Notes under the pieces: model-generated
Databases searched by the model: none
The model's input: only the letters and a program-made list of their open reading frames with translations
What the model was told of the DNA's origin: nothing
Shown: in pieces, positions 13,051-24,600 of the stretch
How the letters are laid out: the number at the start of each line of letters is the position of its first letter
How positions within the stretch are numbered: the stretch's first letter is position 1
Position numbers and translations under genes: made by a program
Assembly: GCA_946699065.1 (NCBI GenBank)
Contig: CAMPDV010001546.1
Location: forward strand, 1-64,000
DNA length: 64,000 nucleotides
DNA from: Loxodes magnus
Taxonomy: Eukaryota > Ciliophora > Karyorelictea > Loxodida > Loxodidae
Reading direction: 5' to 3'

Positions 13051-13857
13051 ATGACTATTGTAAGAAAGCTATACTGAGATTTAGAAGTAACGAACATAAG
13101 AAATTTGCTGCTTGAAAATCTTACAACACAACATTCATCTCTAAAAGATGAAATTATAAGTAAAAAAGATGAGAAAATTCACAAAAAATAGAGACCAAAA
13201 GTAATTGCTGAAAATAGATGTTTATATACATATGCAATCAATTAAATCCATTTTAATGAAAAAACTCCTTTGTATTAATAAAGTTTTATCTAAATTAAAA
13301 TAATTTATTTATCATTCTGTGCTTTTTGAAGAGCTATATACACTTACTATAAACTTATTCCTCTAACTTATAAACAATTATATACATCCTTATCAAGTGA
13401 CAAGAGATATATTTAAGATACTAGCAACAGTGTTTTTTAATTTCAGAGAAGTAGGTTAGAAAAACACAAGCATGATGTTATATTATTAGTACATCTTTAG
13501 TTTTCCTTATTACAAGACCTTATACTAGAAGCCAGAATAATCAAGATTAAGAGAAGATGATTGTAAATGAGTAACTACCATGGTGTAACTTTTAATTGAT
13601 TTACTTTCGCATAAATTTTTGAAGCTTCTCTGCTTGTGTAAGCTATTATACATGAATGAGGAATGCAAATCATTATAAAGGGTTATTAGTAAAATTTAAA
13701 CTGTCTGCTTTTACAATAAATCTAAATAACTGCTCGATATCAGAGCTAAATGCCTTTCTTTTAAAACAGAAATTCGAGTCTTCTGAGTTCTTCTACTTCT
13801 ATTCCACTACTTTAGGAAGGATTTGTAAAATAAACAAGAATAAAATATTTTAATAGT
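13051..13857 (+). CDS. Hypothetical open frame, uncertain gene
   Basis: With TAA/TAG = Gln and TGA = Trp a frame of about 269 codons stays open from an ATG at 13051 (MTIVRKLYWDLEV...) to the end of this stretch. It is basic and rich in I, K, L and Q. I recognise no family. Another frame at the 5' end reads CDYCKKAIL-like and could be a remnant of a Cys-containing protein, so the true frame is unclear. A long open frame is weak evidence in DNA this AT-rich with a single stop codon. Treat as a candidate only. Confidence 0.2.
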
Positions 13858-16661
13858 AAAAAGCTTAAAATTGAAAGCGAACCAAACTCTTTAATTATAT
13901 AATTAAATTTAATTAAAAAAGACTTAATAGAATAATAAAGAACGAATAATAAGCTTCTAATGCATATTATAATAGATATAAAGAAATCTTTTTTAACTTT
14001 TAATTTATAGCTAATGGTAATTAAATTTATAAAAGCTTTGCTTTATTTAAATTATACAGAAATTAATTTAGATGGAATTATTCATTTAATTTAGAATAAT
14101 TTTTGAAGCTTCTTTGGTTTTTTATTTATTATGCCTTGAATTTTTTTAAATAAATTAATTGTTGAATATTATTATTTTTATGAATATTAAGAATAAAAAT
14201 CACATAAAACCTTGATTGAGTTAGTTTGTATAAAATAGCAGCATCCTTTCATTTATGATAATCACTTAATATATTTTAGGTTTTGTATACCTTCTACTAA
14301 ATTATTATTTAAATTAAATATCTAAGATAATTTCACTTCTTTGCTAAAAAATTGTATTAAATCTTCTTCTTATTTTACAACAACAATTTCTTTCCTTATA
14401 TCTGATTTAATCAGTACCAGGTGATTACCTTTAGTTTCTTATATTGATATTTGCTTGCTGCATTTATATATTTTCCCTTCTAACACTTTTATAATTCTAT
14501 GCTTCTATAAATTATAAGACTTTATATCATTTTTCATTATTCATAAGAAATTAAATTTAACTATAAATATAAAAAAGCCTTATAATAACTAAGATATTTT
14601 TACTAGCTTATTTACAAATATGAACTTTTTATTAAAGTCAGTTGCATATATCATTATAAATGAATATACTTTGAATTAACAACTTTCTTTTCTTATATTT
14701 AAAAATTTTTATTTTAATAACTTTTAATTCAAATCATGTAGTCCAAAAGTTCAAATCATGATTCACTCTCATTTTTTCTTTTTCTCACTTTTAAAAATAT
14801 CTTTCTTTTCTTATTTTTATATCTTAACACTTAAAGCTATTTTTCTATCCTTTTATTTGATCTATTTTAATCTACTTACTATTTTTATATTGGCTAGTAG
14901 CTCTTTTGTTATTAGCTATCTACTAAGGATTTTTCTAATAAAGTTGATTATAATTAATAAGAATCTTCTTAAGGATATTATATCTCTTGAATGGTTTTAA
15001 GTTTTCTTTCTTCTTTTATTTTTTCCTCTTATTTATTGGTATTTCTATATAATTAAATATAATACCATTATACCAAATATTTCATCTTTCTGATTCCCTT
15101 CACATTCCTCTTTATCCAAAATAGATCGGAACTTTAAATTTAAAAATAGTTTTACCTTTCAAATTCATTAACTGAATCAGTGCTACTAAGATTATTTTAT
15201 TTAATTAAAACTCAAACCTTCTTCTATATCTTATAGTTTTCATTCAGTTTATTCAAAAATTCTAGGACATCAAATAGGAACTTGTTTCTAGATTTAATGC
15301 AACTTTTACTCTAATTTTTTCTTTTTCGCTTCTTATATTCCCTTTATATATCCTTTATCATTACTATTATACCAAATTACATTCATAAATATGTTATTAT
15401 ACTTGATAGCACTATTATTGCTAAACCCATCTCTTTAGATATTTAGGTATTGACTGAAGAAATAGCTCTGTTTTATTACTAATCTAGTGAGTAAATATAG
15501 AAATTGAAGAAAAACAAAGTTATTAACCAAAACTCTTATAGAGCCCGGAGTAAGTTAAGTAATTTGGATTAAAAAGGTTTACTCTTTATGATATACAGAA
15601 GCATACCTAAACTTAATGATATACTAAGAATAATTTGAGTTAAAGGTGTCTAGTGTAATCTAACTAAGATAACTAATAAAAGTAATCTTCTTAGCAAAAA
15701 TAAGGGATAAAAAATTAAAGCTGCTTTCTCATATTTTAGTTCATCAAACAATGAAAAATACTTTCAAGTATATTTATCAAAAACTTCCTCCTAAATTAAA
15801 GTTTATCGTTTGCTTTGCTTTTTAAAGTAAAGAAATTCTTTGATATAAAGTAAAAAAGTACTACCAATGGAACTTAAATGATCTATATAAAAAAATTACC
15901 AAACAGAAATAGGCAGCTAATGTGTTTACTATGCATCATTAATTTTTAAAGTTGGAGAAAACTATTTGAAGAATAGAGGAATATGATATTTAAAGGTTAA
16001 ACATCAAATAAAGAGATAAGGGAAGTCGATAATTTAAGTATTTTTATCTAATGTTAGAAAGTTATTTAATGCAGAAATACCTTTACACTGGATTTAGTAA
16101 TATGTCTAAAAATAAAATGATAAGAGGATAATGAAATTTACTATAGAGTTTTCTAAAAATGCATAAGTTTTGTGACCTATATTTTTTCATTTAGCTTTTT
16201 CAACTTTTTATTTCAAATTTTCAAAGTCAAAATTTTCATTCAACTTTTTGATTAGGCTTTGACTTTGTTCATATTAACAGGTAGATAAAATTTCTGGTTT
16301 ATTAACTTGAAAATAAGCATTTGATTAAAAAAATTCATTTATAAGCATATACTAAAATAAATTTCTTGAAGAAGCGCTTTCAAATATAACTAGACCGACT
16401 GAAGAGATAGCTCCTGTAGAGATTGATCCTATATTATGTATTTATTAGTTTTGTTAAATATTTTCTTTTTATTAATCTGTTATATCAAAACTATCTATCG
16501 ATATTTCATTTTAGCTTTCTATTTCTTCTTAAAGATTATTCTAAGTTTATTTTACTTAGTTTTCTGAATTATTGTCTTATTCTTATTCTTATTCTTATTC
16601 TTATTCTTATTCTTCTTCTCTTTATTCTTTTTTTATATTTCTTTTTTCTCATAAATATTAT
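13858..16661. other. AT-rich intergenic DNA, nothing recognised
   Basis: Contains T-rich low-complexity stretches (around 14760-15000 and 16160-16260) and a CTTATT microsatellite near 16575-16612. Short hydrophobic frames here are composition artefacts. No gene recognised. Confidence 0.5.
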
Positions 16662-19010
16662 TCACTGAAATCTCAAACGCTAAAAACATGAGTAGCAAGT
16701 AGTTCCATCTTCTGAACATTCTCTGCAATTTTCTATTATTTTGCTACAGAATTCATATATTCCAATTTTTCATTTATCTTATTTTGTAGCTGGACACTTC
16801 TCTAAACATTTATTTTATGATAACTTCTGATTTTTACATTTCAAGCATTTACCTTACTCACAAGAAGTACAATTCTAATGTATTTCTTAGCATGGCTTAC
16901 AAATATGATCTTCGTCTAAATAAAATCCACTTTAGCATTCTCAGCATTGCTTAATTTTGGGATGAAATTTAAAACAATTCTCTATCTATAAATTGCAAGG
17001 TTTACAAACTTGATCTCACTCATAATCTTATTCTGTTTGGTCGCATTTTACTTTACATTTGCTTTGTGAAAGATATAGTTTTTTACATTATAAGCAAACA
17101 TTTTCATCTTAACAAATAGCACAATCTTGTATTATTTCTTCGCATGAAACGCTTTATTTCCTTATAGAAAATGATTTCTGAAGCATTTATCACATACTAG
17201 CTTTTCATTATTCTCGTGACATAGTTTACAATCATTATCTTTATCTACATCTTATTCGTATTTGGAGTATTCATCTACACACTCATTTTATGATAACTTC
17301 TTATCACAAAACTAGCAAATATTTTAAGCATCATAGTAGTAATTTTTTAAGCATTCATTTACATATTTGTTTTTTTGAATTTTTTAAGGAAAAAAGCATT
17401 TATAACATTCTTATCCATTTTAGGAGCAAAAATAGCAATCTTAAATGCTTGCAGAGCAAGACTCACATTAATGAAAATCGTTTATAAAATATCCAGCTTT
17501 ACAAAGCAAGCATTCAATTCCATCTTCAGTACATTCAATATAATTACCTAAAGCAAATTACATAATTAGCATATTCTATCACCATCCTTATCTTATTCTG
17601 TACTAGGACATTAGCTGAACTTTGCTTATAGAATATTCTAACTTTCATGGATTAACACATTTATTACTAATAGTTTCTTAGTTAATACATACTTTACAAT
17701 TAATATCTTAGCATTAATTGCATTTACAATCATTTCCTATATAATAGCCATCTCATCCAATGAACATTCTAAAAATTTGATAAAACTTAAGAACATGGTT
17801 CACAAATTCGATCTACATTTATATCTTATTAAGTAAAAGGACATAATTCTATGCATTAGCCAGAGTAAAGATATTTAATCGAACATTAAATGCAAGCAGA
17901 TATATCAGAACAAGTTGCTCAATCGATAAGATAACTAGAACATAAATTATAAGTGTTACTCATAAGAAAATATCCTGGATCATATTATGTGCATATTGTT
18001 CCAGCTAAATTGCATTAAAGACAGTTAGGAAGAGCTACATTACATAATTCACATATATAATCTCCATCTATATCTTATTGATTTGAAGAGCAGTCAGCTT
18101 AACAAATTCCATCTAATCTAAGATAATAAGGCGATAAGCATGATAAGACAAGTTAACCCATCAGTACAATTTTAACAGTTAGTCATGGTTTATGAGCACT
18201 TCTAACAAGTAAAAGGATTAGAACTTTTTCTTCAAGAATCTGAGTTTCATTTGCAAGTATAATCATTTGCGTCTAAATAATAATTCGTCCTACAAGCTCA
18301 GCAACTATTAGACCCAATACTTGAGCAAGTTAAGCATTTTGGATTACAATTTTTAACATATGAATTTATTAGAGGAGAAGTACAATAACCCGTAAAACAA
18401 GACAAAACACAGGAAATTAATTTAACAAGACTACTAAATTCTTAATCAGTAAATCATTTGTTATATCCCCAATATCTTAAATCTAACATTAATCCAATAA
18501 AAGGCTTGACGAGCTAAGTATATTATCCAATTTCCATAGAAGATGCAGAATTTAATAAAAATCAATGTACACCAGCGCTCGCAGATGTACATAATATAGT
18601 AGTCTACCAATAGTATTGTGTATTATAGCATCATAAAATTTTTGATTAATTTGCCATTTGAAAAAGGCGGAAGTATCAAATATTACATTAAAAATAATGA
18701 TTTATTTACCCATAAAGAGATGAACCTAACCAAAATCATGCAATCTAACTTTTGCTTTCATCCTAATTTACTAAAAATCTCGATCAGTCATTTCCTGTTT
18801 GAAACAATATAATATTGCTTACATATAAGTTACTACAGATTTAATTTTAGAATCAACCAGTTACTTCTCATGAAGTTATGAATCCACACTAGGATCATAA
18901 AAAAACTACGCATATGTAGCAGTTATTGCAGAACCAGTAAATTACATAGGATTACTAGCGTCTAAGAGTTAAAGGTACAAAGAATTAATAGTTTATAGAA
19001 AAGCTAAGAT
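16662..19010 (-). pseudogene. Cys-rich furin-like-repeat surface protein gene, frame-broken
   Basis: Minus-strand translation (TAR = Gln, TGA = Trp) gives long runs of evenly spaced cysteine pairs typical of ciliate Cys-rich surface or variant-type proteins. Examples are CNPKCLTCSSIGSNSCWAC, CELCNVALPNCLQC, CIECTEDGIECLLCKAGY-like and ENCRECSEDGTTCYSC, ending at a TGA at 16662-16664. The Cys pattern moves between frames at least four times: near 18135 (an extra base within CTTGTCTTATCATGC), two shifts near 17720-17780, and one near 17170 (AAAGCGTTTCATGC, where a base seems lost). None fits a ~20-nt intron as well as those in the 53-61 kb gene. Single-base indels suggest a decayed gene or assembly errors. 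The N-terminal part (upstream of about 18600) is less clear and the start is not defined. Confidence 0.65.
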
Positions 19011-19495
19011 TATTAGAAGCTAACACATTTTATCTTTAAGCTATCTACTTAGAAATAATTAAATGAAGAAACTTTAATTTTATACTGGTAAAATAAAAAC
19101 TTAAAATATTGAGAATTACATTTTTTAAAGAAAGAGCATCAGCTTCACAATAAGCTTAATGAGTAAACTTTTGCTTTTTTCTTCTAATCTTCTTACTTTA
19201 AAAATTATTTAACCTAAAAATTATTTTTTTCATAAGTAACTAAATTCATAAAAATATTGTCATAAAACTAAAATATCTACTTTTAACTTCTAGGAATTAA
19301 AAAATGTCATCATTGACTTTTATAAACCAAATCATATAAATAAAATTCCTCAATCAGTCTTAAAAGATGAGAAGAGAAAAAGCTAAAGTTTGTGAATAAA
19401 TGAATAAAAGTGATCAATCTCTTAGAAAACAATGTGTACAACATTTACATAATATTGCTTTAAAAGATTTTTTTGATAAATAAATAAATAAATTT
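19011..19495. other. AT-rich intergenic DNA
   Basis: Upstream of the Cys-rich gene; nothing recognised apart from a TAAATAAATAAATT-type tail that belongs to the adjacent SINE-C. Confidence 0.5.
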
Positions 19496-19980
19496 GATTA
19501 TAGAGCGCGTAGCACTCTCGTTGGTGCGCAGCTCTTTAAAAAAATGTTTCATACTGACAAGAATGTTTGTTACTGATAAAATTATCAGATACTGATAAAC
19601 CTTGTTCAATACTGGTATAATTATTCAGTACTGATAAAAATGTTCAATACTGATATAATTTTAGAATACTCGTAATCTTTAATACTTGCTGGAGGTCCAA
19701 GGACATGGCAGGATTGTGTCTCATTGCATCACCAAAGCAGAGGACGACATGTGTCGATTATGGGTACTTAAAATCCACCCCTGATGAAGTTCACAATATT
19801 ATTTCTTTTTCGTTCCAGAATAAAAAATAAACTAAGCCAAGCCAGTGTCGAAGGTCTAAGAATCTTATGTCTCGAGGTCAAACCAAAGTAGAGGAAGACA
19901 AAGTCGATTATGGGTACTTAACTTAAACGACCTCTGATGAAGATGACCTTGTTGTTCATCTTCGAACAACTATGGCGGTT
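19496..19980 (-). mobile_element. SINE-C, dimeric body with shared LINE-type tail
   Basis: On the minus strand the element begins near CCGCCATAGTTGTTCGAAGA and ends with the tail AAAGAGCTGCGCACCAAC...GTGCTACGCGCTCTATAATC followed by (TTTA)n. That tail matches SINE-A and the LINE at 32905, but the body is unrelated to SINE-A. The body holds two related halves, each with GTACCCATAATCGAC, a CTTTGGT-like segment and CTTCATCAG. Between body and tail is a run of short TTATCAGTACTGAA-like repeats. No product is expected; it should depend on a LINE for mobility. Confidence 0.75.
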
Positions 19981-21678
19981 TTAAAAAATATATATAATAA
20001 TAATAATATCTCCCTTCAAAAAAAATGAATATAAAAATAATTAAAAACACATAAAAAAATAAACATAATTTGATCTAACTAACTATAAAACAAAAAGAAT
20101 TTAAGAAAATAAGCAATTAAGATAAGTTTATAATTTCATAATCATAGCTTTATTGACATTAGTAGTTAAGTGTTTAATTAAAATTTGTTAATAATTAGAG
20201 AAATCAGCAAAATATAGTGGTTCTTTGTATTTTATTTTATAATCATTTAACTCTTCAAAAAGTTAAAATTTCCTTTAAAGTTTATATTAGATAATTACTT
20301 TAGAAAGAGAGTAAAATTAACTAATTTTCTTAGAAGTTATTGCTACTCTGATGGTATTACTAAAAATAAAAGGAAAACTAAAAATTTGCAACGAAAAGAG
20401 AGAAAATCATAATCTAAATAAATCTATAGCAAGTTAAAAAAATTTTTGTTAGGAGAACGCAATAAAAAGTTAAAATAGTACTAACAACTTCTGATGTCTT
20501 GTAAAAAATAAGCTTAATAATTAGATAAGCATATTAAAATGATACTAACTTGAAATAATATTCTAAGTATGCTTATTTCACAGCTTTTTAAAATTTTCAA
20601 ATTCTATTTTAGGTTTCTGCAATTAAAAAAAATAAACATTAGGACTAACTACTAAAGATGACTTTAATTTTAGTTTTCAGAAATTCATAAGATTAATTAT
20701 GTTCTTCTTGCCAATCTATTTATTTTAATTGTATATAAAATTTGAAATATTTGATAAAATCTTTTGGCAACTCTTAAAAACTTTTCTAAAGTTAACCGTT
20801 TCTCTTATCCTAAAACAGGATAAGATAGTGATGATGATAGACTCTGTAAAAGTTGTAAGGAAGTACTAAAAGAATATTTTTGGCATAGAGAAAAAAGAAT
20901 TTTATTTTCTTAGTGATAAATGGTTTTACATTAAAAAATACAGTAACGTAAGTTATAATAAATAAGTATTGGAGATAAAAAAATTAAAAAAAAAATTAGT
21001 CAAATACAGATGTCTCTACTTAAAAATTTAAAAAAAATACTGTGCTATAAGAATTTCAAAAAATATTAATATATATCTTATCCATTGAATAATCTGTAAA
21101 ATCAAAAAAATTTAAATGAATGCAAATCGATGCTTGTAACATAAGTAAAAAAAAATATATTTAAAAAAAGTGCAGTTTTTATTAAAAATAATAATTAAAG
21201 AAAACAGAAAAATTTGAAATTGTAATATATTAAATAATATATTTATAACGAAAAAGTTTCTTTCTTATGAGGCAAAAATCAATAAGCATCTTACATTTTA
21301 CTTTAAAAAAAAATCAAGCAAATTTTTTTAAAAATTGAGATAAAATCGAAATGTAATCTAAGCAAAAGTTAGATCTATCTAAAGTGAAAAAAAATCAATG
21401 AATCTTTGAAAAAACACTAAAAGAAATACTTAAAAATCTTCAAAATTTTAAGAAAAAAAAATACAGTAATAAAATTGAAGTATAGATAAATCAGACTAAA
21501 AGTAAAAAAAATAAAAATAAACAACAAAACTGTAAAACAAGTGCAAACTTATTTGTAATAAAAAAGCAAACCTATCTACGCAAAATTGGTTTTGAAAAAT
21601 ATAAATAAAAAAAACATTAAAAAGAAGAAATAAAGTATACAGATAAAAAAAAAGTATAAGATCGAAAAAATTTAAAAA
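19981..21678. other. AT-rich intergenic DNA, nothing recognised
   Basis: No gene or element recognised. It directly abuts the 3' side of the WD40 array. Neither diverged terminal blades nor a clear terminator is present at the junction. Confidence 0.5.
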
Positions 21679-24600
21679 GGAAATCCCAGACTTTTATCGT
21701 CGTATCATAACTTGCAGAAACAATGTATTTCTGGTCCAGAGAGATCGCTACAGATAAAACGTAGTCCGCATGACCAGTTAAAGTCCTCAAACAGCTTCCC
21801 GTCTGGAAATCCCAGACTTTTATCGTCGTATCATAACTTGCAGAAACAATGTATTTCTGGTCCAGAGAGATCGCTACATATCTAACGTAGCTCGCATGAC
21901 CAGTTAAAGTCCTCAAACAGCTTCCCGTCTGGAAATCCCAGACTTTTATCGTCGTATCATAACTTGCAGAAACAATGTATTTCTGGTCCAGAGAGATCGC
22001 TACAGATCAAACTAGTTCGCATGACCAGTTAAAGTCCTCAAACAGCTTCCCGTCTGGAAATCCCAGACTTTTATCGTCGTATCATAACTTGCAGAAACAA
22101 TGTATTTCTGGTCCAGAGAGATCGCTACAGATAAAACTCAGTTCGCATGACCAGTTAAAGTCCTCAAACAGCTTCCCGTCTGGAAATCCCAGACTTTTAT
22201 CGTCGTATCATAACTTGCAGAAACAATGTATTTCTGGTCCAGAGAGATCGCTACAGATAAAACGTAGCTCGCATGACCAGTTAAAGTCCTCAAACAGCTT
22301 CCCGTCTGGAAATCCCAGACTTTTATCGTCGTATCATCACTTGCAGAAACAATGTATTTCTGGTCCAGAGAGATCGCTACAGATAAAACGTAGTCGCATG
22401 ACCAGTTAAAGTCCTCAAACAGCTTCCCGTCTGGAAATCCCAGACTTTTATCGTCGTATCATAACTTGCAGAAACAATGTATTTCTGGTCCAGAGAGATC
22501 GCTACAGATCAAACTCAGTTCGCATGACCAGTTAAAGTCCTCAAACAGCTTCCCGTCTGGAAATCCCAGACTTTTATCGTCGTATCATAACTTGCAGAAA
22601 CAATGTATTTCTGGTCCAGAGAGATCGCTACAGATCAAACGTAGTCCGCATGACCAGTTAAAGTCCTCAAACAGCTTCCCGTCTGGAAATCCCAGACTTT
22701 TATCGTCGTATCATCACTTGCAGAAACAATGTATTTCTGGTCCAGAGAGATCGCTACAGATCAAACGTAGTCCGCATGACCAGTTAAAGTCCTCAAACAG
22801 CTTCCCGTCTGGAAATCCCAGACTTTTATCGTCGTATCATAACTTGCAGAAACAATGTATTTCTGGTCCAGAGAGATCGCTACAGATAAAACGTAGTCCG
22901 CATGACCAGTTAAAGTCCTCAAACAGCTTCCCGTCTGGAAATCCCAGACTTTTATCGTCGTATCATAACTTGCAGAAACAATGTATTTCTGGTCCAGAGA
23001 GATCGCTACAGATCAAACGTAGTCAGCATGACCAGTTAAAGTCCTCAAACAGCTTCCCGTCTGGAAATCCCAGACTTTTATCGTCGTATCATCACTTGCA
23101 GAAACAATGTATTTCTGGTCCAGAGAGATCGCTACAGATAAAACGTAGTCCGCATGACCAGTTAAAGTCCTCAAACAGCTTCCCGTCTGGAAATCCCAGA
23201 CTTTTATCGTCGTATCATAACTTGCAGAAACAATGTATTTCTGGTCCAGAGAGATCGCTACAGATAAAACGTAGTCCGCATGACCAGTTAAAGTCCTCAA
23301 ACAGCTTCCCGTCTGGAAATCCCAGACTTTTATCGTCGTATCATAACTTGCAGAAACAATGTATTTCTGGTCCAGAGAGATCGCTACAGATCAAACTCCG
23401 TTCGCATGACCAGTTAAAGTCCTCAAACAGCTTCCCGTCTGGAAATCCCAGACTTTTATCGTCGTATCATAACTTGCAGAAACAATGTATTTCTGGTCCA
23501 GAGAGATCGCTACAGATCTAACGTAGTTCGCATGACCAGTTAAAGTCCTCAAACAGCTTCCCGTCTGGAAATCCCAGACTTTTATCGTCGTATCATAACT
23601 TGCAGAAACAATGTATTTCTGGTCCAGAGAGATCGCTACAGATAAAACGTAGTTCGCATGACCAGTTAAAGTCCTCAAACAGCTTCCCGTCTGGAAATCC
23701 CAGACTTTTATCGTCGTATCATAACTTGCAGAAACAATGTATTTCTGGTCCAGAGAGATCGCTACAGATAAAACGTAGCTCGCATGACCAGTTAAAGTCC
23801 TCAAACAGCTTCCCGTCTGGAAATCCCAGACTTTTATCGTCGTATCATAACTTGCAGAAACAATGTATTTCTGGTCCAGAGAGATCGCTACAGATCTAAC
23901 GTAGTCGCATGACCAGTTAAAGTCCTCAAACAGCTTCCCGTCTGGAAATCCCAGACTTTTATCGTCGTATCATAACTTGCAGAAACAATGTATTTCTGGT
24001 CCAGAGAGATCGCTACAGATCAAACAGTTCGCATGACCAGTTAAAGTCCTCAAACAGCTTCCCGTCTGGAAATCCCAGACTTTTATCGTCGTATCATAAC
24101 TTGCAGAAACAATGTATTTCTGGTCCAGAGAGATCGCTACAGATCAACGTAGTCCGCATGACCAGTTAAAGTCCTCAAACAGCTTCCCGTCTGGAAATCC
24201 CAGACTTTTATCGTCGTATCATAACTTGCAGAAACAATTTCTGTATTTCTGGTGACCAGTTAAAGTCCTCAAACAGAGACTTTTATCGTATCATAACTGC
24301 AGAAACAGATCCAGAGAGAACGTAGCTCGCATGACCAGTTAAAGTCCTCAAACAGCTTCCCGTCTGGAAATCCCAGACTTTTATCGTCGTATCAGAACTT
24401 GCAGAAACAATGTATTTCTGGTCCAGAGAGATCGCTACAGATAAAACTCCGTTCGCATGACCAGTTAAAGTCCTCAAACAGCTTCCCGTCTGGAAATCCC
24501 AGACTTTTATCGTCGTATCATAACTTGCAGAAACAATGTATTTCTGGTCCAGAGAGATCGCTACAGATAAAACTCCGTTCGCATGACCAGTTAAAGTCCT

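Noticed and set aside
13051-13857. Reading the 13.05-13.86 kb frame as a transposase
   Set aside because: A CDYCKKA-like phrase in another frame suggested this, but no catalytic motif or inverted repeats could be found.
14758-16668. Hydrophobic frames at 14758-15000 and 16423-16668, and a similar one at 50348-50557
   Set aside because: T-rich low-complexity translation, including a CTTATT microsatellite; no conserved motif.
18618-18812. Plus-strand 64-codon frame
   Set aside because: It overlaps, antisense, the N-terminal region of the Cys-rich gene and has no family.
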